A DNA stretch of 64,000 nucleotides, taken from contig JAHHSG010000011.1 of NCBI GenBank assembly GCA_020025305.1, positions 7,331 through 71,330 of the forward strand. Reading direction: 5' to 3'. Below the pieces are notes generated by a model. The model made no database searches and had not been told where the DNA came from. It saw only the letters and a list, made by a program, of their open reading frames with translations. Both the position numbers and the translations under genes were made by a program. Below, one piece after another: positions 59,081 through 64,000 of the stretch (position 1 is the first letter of the stretch; each line of letters begins with the position of its first letter). Source of the stretch: Oscillospiraceae bacterium. Its GTDB lineage: Bacteria; Bacillota; Clostridia; Oscillospirales; Oscillospiraceae.

Positions 59081-59578
59081 ATGAAAACGCCCTCTATGCA
59101 CCCCTCTGTCTTTATTGCCCCCGGTGCTTTTGTGCTGGGTGACGTGACGTTGGAAGAAGGCAGCAGCGTCTTTTTCGGTGCTGTCATCCGCGCAGAGTAC
59201 GCCTCCATTTCCGTAGGAGCAGACAGCAATCTGCAGGACAACTGTGTCCTACACACCGACCCCCATCTGCCTTTGACCATCGGCCGTGGTGTTACCGTAG
59301 GACACGGTGCCATTCTTCACAGCTGTACGGTGGGTGACAACAGTCTCATTGGCATGGGAGCCATCGTTCTCAACGGTGCCGTGATCGGCAAAAACTGCAT
59401 CATAGCCGCCGGCGCCTTGATCCCCCAGAACGCCGTTATCCCGGACGGCTCCCTAGTCATAGGCAGTCCCGGTAAGGTCCGCCGCTCCGTCACCGCAGAA
59501 GAAATAGATGCCAATCGCCACAGCGCCCAAGAGTATGTGGAAAAAGCCGCTATCTACAAGGCGCAGTTTTCTCAATAA
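59081..59578 (+). CDS. Gamma-carbonic-anhydrase-like protein
   Basis: 165 residues of left-handed beta helix hexapeptide repeats. The three zinc histidines are H58 (DNCVLHTD), H75 and H80 (VGHGAILHSC). Belongs to the YrdA/PaaY branch, some members of which have carbonic anhydrase activity while others do not. Starts 11 bases after the stress protein gene. Terminator at 59688. Confidence 0.92.
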   Translation: MKTPSMHPSVFIAPGAFVLGDVTLEEGSSVFFGAVIRAEYASISVGADSNLQDNCVLHTDPHLPLTIGRGVTVGHGAILHSCTVGDNSLIGMGAIVLNGAVIGKNCIIAAGALIPQNAVIPDGSLVIGSPGKVRRSVTAEEIDANRHSAQEYVEKAAIYKAQFSQ

Positions 59579-59687
59579 CGCCAAAACCATCCAAGCAGCG
59601 GGTGGTTGGATGAAGCCCGATCAGCGCCTCTGTTCGGTCGCACCGCAACGGGGCGCTGAAAAGATTTTCCACTTATATAACACCTGC

Positions 59688-59715
59688 AGGCCGCCGCTAA
59701 GGCGGCCTTTTTGAT
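59688..59715 (+). terminator. Terminator of the mscS unit
   Basis: AGGCCGCC, loop GCTAA, GGCGGCCT then TTTTG. Confidence 0.8.
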
Positions 59716-59892
59716 GCCTTGGCCCTCTTGGTGTCCGCCCATGTCTCCATAAATGCTTTGTGCTATGCGATAGATGGCATCATAAAAGGAGAATTGAGGG
59801 AAGGCTTGCCAGCTCGGTTTTCACTGTACATGGCTGCCGCAGCCCACTTCCTGCATTCCGGTGCATAACGTTTTCGGTTGTCCTTTTGCCAC

Positions 59893-59946
59893 AAAAAATC
59901 ACCCCATTTGCCGGACAGTAGATCCTACTGCTCAGCAAATGGGGTG
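59893..59946 (-). terminator. Terminator after the XRE gene
   Basis: Minus strand CACCCCATTTGC / GCAAATGGGGTG, 12 bp perfect, loop 23, followed by ATTTTTTG. Confidence 0.75.
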
Positions 59947-60005
59947 CCGTTCAATTTCTGCCATCTTGATCTATGATGAAAACGGGAACAGGGGGAGCGG
60001 ATCTC

Positions 60006-60848
60006 TTAATGATGCCCGCTGCTGCTTGCTTTTTTCCTGCTGACTGCCCATCTGGTGACATCAGTCACCAGGATTGTCAAACCGGCAAGCTGCAAATAAG
60101 AGCTAAGCATAGAAACCCAATATATATAATTACCGCCAGGATGGAGGAACGCTCTTAGAACATAGCTCTGCGCAAAGAGTACGAGGCCAAAGACAAGTTC
60201 AGCAATATATTGTGGTGTCCATGCCCATCCTTGATGGCGTAAAACGGCGGCAGTACCGATGACAAGCGCCACAATCACCAAGAACCAAATCCAGCTAAAG
60301 GCCAAAATGGCGTAGTTCATCTCATACGTCCATTGAAATGTCCGCAAAATGGCAGAAGGGCTGCTTCCTGTGCAAAAATGACAAACGATGCTGAGGACGA
60401 GATAGTCCGTCCAGGCAGCTTTCAGTATGGGATGGCTTTTTACAAAAAAGCAGATCAGCCCAAACAGTAAAAAGGGGACTGCAAAAATGATGCCCCCAAC
60501 ACCAAAGAGTATTGCAAATAAGATACTGGTAAAAGCACTAAGACACAGGAACAAAACTCCTATGGATTGTGCTTTCGTCCGTTTTGGAGCAGGGCAATAC
60601 GCTTGTGCAGCTGGTTCTTCTGCCGCATCCGGTTGTCCGGAAGCCTCCGGCTCTTTTCCTTTTACCATCTGATCCAGCGTCAAGCCGAAATAGTCAGCCA
60701 GCTTAACTAACTTGTCCAAATCAGGTGTAGAAACTCCGTTTTCCCATTTACTAACCGACTGTCTGGAAACCTCCATCGCTTCAGCCAAATCAGCCTGAGA
60801 AATCCCTTGGGCGTTTCTGAGTTCAACAATGCGCTCACCTAAGGTCAT
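60006..60848 (-). CDS. XRE-family regulator with membrane domain
   Basis: 280 residues. N-terminal XRE helix-turn-helix (GISQADLAEAMEVSRQSVSKWENGVSTPD, residues about 15-43), a short linker, then a C-terminal region of six or seven membrane helices (SIGVLFLCLSAFTSILFAIL, AILAFSWIWFLVIVALVIG, LVFGLVLFAQSYVLRAF). Membrane-tethered XRE proteins of this kind are common in Firmicutes; target and signal are unknown. ATG has GAGGAGGC upstream. Confidence 0.88.
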   Translation of the reverse strand: MTLGERIVELRNAQGISQADLAEAMEVSRQSVSKWENGVSTPDLDKLVKLADYFGLTLDQMVKGKEPEASGQPDAAEEPAAQAYCPAPKRTKAQSIGVLFLCLSAFTSILFAILFGVGGIIFAVPFLLFGLICFFVKSHPILKAAWTDYLVLSIVCHFCTGSSPSAILRTFQWTYEMNYAILAFSWIWFLVIVALVIGTAAVLRHQGWAWTPQYIAELVFGLVLFAQSYVLRAFLHPGGNYIYWVSMLSSYLQLAGLTILVTDVTRWAVSRKKASSSGHH

Positions 60849-60882
60849 AAAGAATGCCTCCTCATCATGGATTTACAGGGTA

Positions 60883-60911
60883 AGTATAATGTCAAACATA
60901 GAAAAAGGCAA
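60883..60911 (-). promoter_or_regulatory. Promoter of the XRE gene
   Basis: Minus strand TTGCCT, 17 bases, TATACT; 35 bases before the start codon. Confidence 0.6.
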
Positions 60912-61045
60912 CCAATCCGCCTTGCCAAAAGCGCAACTGTTGGTTGCAGCACAGAATCATAGCCAAAAATAACAGCAAAATCCCAAAGTCTTGGACTGTT
61001 GGATTTGCCAGAATAAGTCGAACACGCTGCTCTTTAAACATACTG

Positions 61046-61084
61046 TAGAAAAAATGGGCAGCCCCATCAAGGGATTGCCCATTT
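61046..61084 (-). terminator. Leftward terminator beyond the MFS gene
   Basis: Minus strand AAATGGGCA, loop 15, TGCCCATTT then TTTC. Nearly 200 bases past the MFS stop. Confidence 0.65.
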
Positions 61085-61276
61085 CACAAGGATGCGTTTT
61101 TTCTGCCGCACAAGACGCTGCATCCTTGGATGCAGCTTTGGTGTATGATGTCGTTTTTTGGTTTCCGCAAATTACGGAACATCTCGTTTTGCACGCTAAA
61201 ATGAGACATCCTCCGTACAGCTTGTCCCCTGTTCAAATAACTCTTACAACGCCTGTACCGTCATCCGGAGTAAACT

Positions 61277-62593
61277 TTAAGAGTTTTCTGCCATCACTCC
61301 GGTGAGCGCCCCCTGCTTTTCTGTAATTTTCAAGAATACATAACCCAAGGCGAAAAACACTGCAAGACACGCAACCGCTGTATTGATTGTTCCGTTATTC
61401 AGCTTAACAACTGCAATGACCGCAGAGCCTAAAAAAGATGCGCCTTTGGAAAAAACATCATATATTCCAAAATACTCTCCCGACTTCTCCGGAGGAATAA
61501 TTTTGCAATAATAAGAACGGGAAAGGGACTGAATAGAACCCTGAAAACACCCTACGCCAAAGGCCAACACGGCAAACTCCAGCAGGGAATTGAGCACCAG
61601 TGCATACAGGCAGAGGAAGAAGTATCCAATAATACAAACGCCAATCAATGTCGTTGTTTTATACTTCTCAGACAGTTTTGCAAACACAAGTGAACCGCCA
61701 AAGGCCACCACCTGCGTTAGCAGCAAGAAAATTACCTGCCCCACTGTATCCAGATTTAAATCCGTTCCAATATTAACGCAATTATCAATAATGGTGCCTA
61801 CGCCATCAATGTATAGGAAATAGCTGATCAAGAAGAAGAACACCTTTTTATCTTTCAAAGCGATTGCTTTCAGCGTTCTAAAGATCTTTAACAATGAGTT
61901 CTTAACGGTATGAGAGGTATTCTCCGTCCAATTGGTTTGCTTATAATTTCTCAGCAGCGGCACCGTTACCATAAACCACCAGACCGCTGTGATTCCAAAA
62001 CCCAACACTCTGCTCAGCGGACCGGAGATCATTCCTAACATATCCGGTCCCATAATATATGCCAGCAAGGCAAACAAAAAGGGGATGCAGGAACCTAAGT
62101 ACCCCCATGCATAACCATAGGATGACACCTTGTCCATTCTATCTTCTGTGGTTATATCATTTAACATGGAGTCGTAGATGGTGATGGATATGTTATAGCA
62201 AATACGCGTCACTACGGTGAGTATTAAAAACGATATCCAGCCCATGCTAAATCCATTGAGAAAACAGAGAATCACACCCAGAGCTGTTGCTGTGGTAAAT
62301 ATGAATTTTTTCGTATTTTTCCGATCGGCCAATGTCCCAAAAATAGGCCCGATAAATGCAATGATCAAGGTAACAATGGAAATAGAGGCAGAATAAAAGG
62401 CAGTCGCCTGACTTCCTGATATTTGTCCCGGTGCGGTTCCTACCGCCAATTCTTTAAACCAAATGGGAAGAAGCGAACATGCAAGCATGGTAAATGCAGA
62501 ATTGCCCACATCGTATAACACCCATGCAAATTCCTGTTCTGTAAGACCCTTAAATACTTTCCTATGATGTAAAAACTTATGCAAAGACCCCAT
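61277..62593 (-). CDS. MFS transporter, UMF1 family
   Basis: 438 residues, 12 membrane helices. EQEFAWVLYDVGNSAFTMLA at the start is the signature of the UMF1/Atg22-like family; LADRKNTKKFIF is the MFS loop 2-3 motif. Atg22 exports amino acids from yeast vacuoles; bacterial substrates are not known. Its ATG overlaps the stop of the phospholipase-C-like gene (TAATG), so they are co-translated. Confidence 0.92.
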   Translation of the reverse strand: MGSLHKFLHHRKVFKGLTEQEFAWVLYDVGNSAFTMLACSLLPIWFKELAVGTAPGQISGSQATAFYSASISIVTLIIAFIGPIFGTLADRKNTKKFIFTTATALGVILCFLNGFSMGWISFLILTVVTRICYNISITIYDSMLNDITTEDRMDKVSSYGYAWGYLGSCIPFLFALLAYIMGPDMLGMISGPLSRVLGFGITAVWWFMVTVPLLRNYKQTNWTENTSHTVKNSLLKIFRTLKAIALKDKKVFFFLISYFLYIDGVGTIIDNCVNIGTDLNLDTVGQVIFLLLTQVVAFGGSLVFAKLSEKYKTTTLIGVCIIGYFFLCLYALVLNSLLEFAVLAFGVGCFQGSIQSLSRSYYCKIIPPEKSGEYFGIYDVFSKGASFLGSAVIAVVKLNNGTINTAVACLAVFFALGYVFLKITEKQGALTGVMAENS

Positions 62594-63411
62594 TATTCAC
62601 ACGCTCCACTTTTCATTCGTCCGCCAAAATCATAATCAAAGATCAAATCAAAAGGTTTCGTTCCTTTCAGATTTTCATCAAAATCATGGATCAGAACCAC
62701 CGCTCTCCTTTTGGCTTGTTCATATAATTCCAACAGTTTCTGATTACTATCCTCACATGCGGGATTCCCCTCTGGGCTGACAATAAGGCCATGCATTTCC
62801 TTATAATTCCCCGTCATTTTTAATAATGCGTCAATCACCTTTCTTTTAAAATCCGTATTTGCAAGCAGCACTTTATTATAAAAAATCATGGAATTAAGCG
62901 CTTTTTTTACTTGCTTCGCTGTGACTCCGCTATAAAATTCCGAAATGATTTCTGCATTACCGGTGGTTGGATGAATATGGTCTGTCAGGACATGGCGCAC
63001 GGGATCATAGCCATCTAAAATCATTAAACTTCGGTCAAACTCAACCTCAATTTCTGTATGCGTAACGTCACTGCATTCAATCTTTTCATCCACATATAGA
63101 TGGCATGTAGTATCTAACGCAAAATGATTTAGCACCCCATACGTATACGCCAAAGCCGCTTCCTGATGATGGCTCTTCTCTATTGCCTTGCAGGCTGTTT
63201 CAAAAAAGCTGCGGCCCGATTCATCGTGAAGTCCAAACCCAACCGCATTGACGGCATTACTCCCAAGTGCGCCATAATAAAATAAAATGTCTGGCCCATG
63301 CAGCCCAATCATATAAAGATCCAGATATTTTTCAATGATAGCTCGCTCTTTTGAATGCAACTGGTGGATGACTTCTTTTCCCATTCGATAATGGGCGTAT
63401 GTTGACGGCAT
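62593..63411 (-). CDS. Zinc-dependent phospholipase C-like protein
   Basis: 272 residues, no signal peptide. Starts MPSTYAHYRMGKEVIHQLHS and has HGPDILFYYG, YGVLNHFALDTTCHLYVD and THTEIEVEFDR, the histidine/aspartate/glutamate pattern of the zinc-dependent phospholipase C family common in Clostridia. Cytoplasmic location suggests action on an inner-leaflet or soluble phosphodiester rather than a toxin. Coupled to the UMF1 transporter gene. Confidence 0.85.
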   Translation of the reverse strand: MPSTYAHYRMGKEVIHQLHSKERAIIEKYLDLYMIGLHGPDILFYYGALGSNAVNAVGFGLHDESGRSFFETACKAIEKSHHQEAALAYTYGVLNHFALDTTCHLYVDEKIECSDVTHTEIEVEFDRSLMILDGYDPVRHVLTDHIHPTTGNAEIISEFYSGVTAKQVKKALNSMIFYNKVLLANTDFKRKVIDALLKMTGNYKEMHGLIVSPEGNPACEDSNQKLLELYEQAKRRAVVLIHDFDENLKGTKPFDLIFDYDFGGRMKSGACE

Positions 63412-63432
63412 AATCTCTTTCTCCTTTGTCTT

Positions 63433-63750
63433 TCAGTGCTTTAGGTTTAAAATGACACATCCTGCTGTAATACACAATATTCCAACCACTATTTGTGTGC
63501 TTAGTTTTTCTCCGAAAACAAAATAACCAATCAGCGTCGTTGCCACAATTCCAACTCCACACCATGTTGCATACGCTATTCCTAAATGAATTTTTGTTAC
63601 TGCCTTTCCAAAAAAGAAATAACAAAGTATATATGCTCCCACGCATCCAATAGACGGCCAAACCTTCGTTAATCCATCTGAATACTTCAACAATACGGTG
63701 GCCAAAATTTCACATACAATGGCAAATCCCAGAAAAAAATAGTGCAACAT
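63433..63750 (-). CDS. SMR-family small multidrug efflux protein
   Basis: 105 residues, four membrane helices. The essential proton/drug-binding glutamate is E14 in AIVCEILATVLLKYSDG; IAYATWCGVGIVATTLIGYFVFGE covers helix 3 and the dimer motif. EmrE/Gdx-type antiporters export quaternary ammonium compounds or guanidinium; the sequence does not decide which. Precedes the phospholipase-C-like gene by 21 bases, so probably one unit of three genes. Confidence 0.93.
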   Translation of the reverse strand: MLHYFFLGFAIVCEILATVLLKYSDGLTKVWPSIGCVGAYILCYFFFGKAVTKIHLGIAYATWCGVGIVATTLIGYFVFGEKLSTQIVVGILCITAGCVILNLKH

Positions 63751-64000
63751 TTTTACCTCTAACTAGATAATATTTTTCGAATCACTGATTAACTCAATCC
63801 GCTTTATGTTACCTCATTTATGTAAAATCCAATACCACGCTTTTATATAATATTTGTTAAATTCTTGTAATGGTTCATCGATTGGTTCATCCGTGTACAA
63901 CACTTCTTCCTGTGCCTTTCGTATAAAAGGAAGCGGCTTGCTTTGAAGTTTGCGATTTCAGTGCTATTTGCCTCAAAATAGAAAAAGACCTTGAAAGGCA

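Larger units (their letters stand above)
59579..60005. other. Intergenic with two terminators, possible gene remnant
   Basis: Contains the rightward terminator of the mscS unit and the leftward terminator of the XRE gene. On the minus strand (about 59890-59600) frames such as KDNRKRYAPECRKWAAAA and YDAIYRIAQSIYGDMGG are open for 20-40 codons but need a frameshift to join, so they may be the decay of a gene. No family recognised. Confidence 0.35.
60849..61276. other. Intergenic with hairpins
   Basis: Holds the XRE promoter (60883-60911), a leftward terminator at 61046-61084 and an 8-bp palindrome GCTGCATC/GATGCAGC (61122-61141). No gene is supported; the open frames are short and lack ribosome sites. 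Confidence 0.4.

Noticed and set aside
63751..64000. Gene tail on the minus strand at the right edge
   Set aside because: One frame reads AQEEVLYTDEPIDEPLQEFN and ends in TGA, but it is closed by a stop about 48 codons upstream and has no start; too little to call.
1..64000. CRISPR arrays, rRNA genes, prophage modules
   Set aside because: No regularly spaced repeats, no rRNA-like sequence and no phage structural genes were seen.

Overview
The window looks like chromosome from a strictly anaerobic, endospore-forming member of the Clostridia, most likely Oscillospiraceae. The evidence is a SpoIIID sporulation regulator, a desulfoferrodoxin, a ferredoxin:thioredoxin-reductase-like protein, a V-type (A/V) ATPase operon in the Enterococcus-type order, AGGAGG-type ribosome binding sites, sigma-A-like promoters and a moderately GC-rich genome. 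There is no rRNA, no CRISPR array and no complete insertion sequence. Three tRNA genes lie near 32.1-32.6 kb.

Layout. 0-3.4 kb: a dihydroxyacetone kinase / glycerol dehydrogenase unit whose divergent regulator and dehydrogenase have both lost their 5' ends. 4.1-12.4 kb: a fused glycosyltransferase-acyltransferase, GAPDH, a small surface protein, redox proteins (desulfoferrodoxin, FTR-like protein, thioredoxin) and a glycolipid gene pair. A 1.24-kb element flanked by 55-bp direct repeats is inserted at the 3' end of the FTR-like gene. 12.5-13.2 kb: a small alarmone synthetase. 13.3-21.8 kb: a nine-gene V-ATPase operon whose proteolipid carries Na+ ligands. 22-27.8 kb: phosphate genes (Na/Pi-PhoU protein, PhoBR-like system). 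27.9-31.3 kb: a heterodimeric ABC exporter. 31.7-32.6 kb: tRNA genes and a small gene remnant. 32.6-38.4 kb: a PqqD-like protein with an OPT transporter, and a MerR/YitT divergent pair. 38.7-51.9 kb: a hexuronate regulon. 52-64 kb: SpoIIID, Tex, DUF1846, a purine permease, MscS, stress and carbonic-anhydrase-like proteins, an XRE membrane regulator, an MFS permease, a phospholipase-C-like protein and an SMR pump.

The most interesting region is 38.7-51.9 kb. A GntR/FCD regulator lies between two sets of genes that share a near-identical operator (17 of 18 bases). One set is an amino-acid-type ABC transporter combined with a bicupin and two TIM-barrel isomerases. The other is uxaC - PfkB kinase - gnd - LarA homologue, divergent from uxuB. 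Mannonate dehydratase and KDPG aldolase of the normal Ashwell route are absent from the window. A nickel-pincer LarA-type epimerase and 6-phosphogluconate dehydrogenase stand in their place. I infer a route glucuronate -> fructuronate -> mannonate -> gluconate -> 6-phosphogluconate -> ribulose 5-phosphate, in which the LarA homologue makes the mannonate-to-gluconate C2 epimerisation. Each step is chemically consistent, but the substrates of the kinase and of the LarA homologue are inferred, not shown.

The second notable object is the small element at 9010-10306. It carries an HNH nuclease, a ribbon-helix-helix-like protein and nested inverted repeats, with no recombinase of its own.
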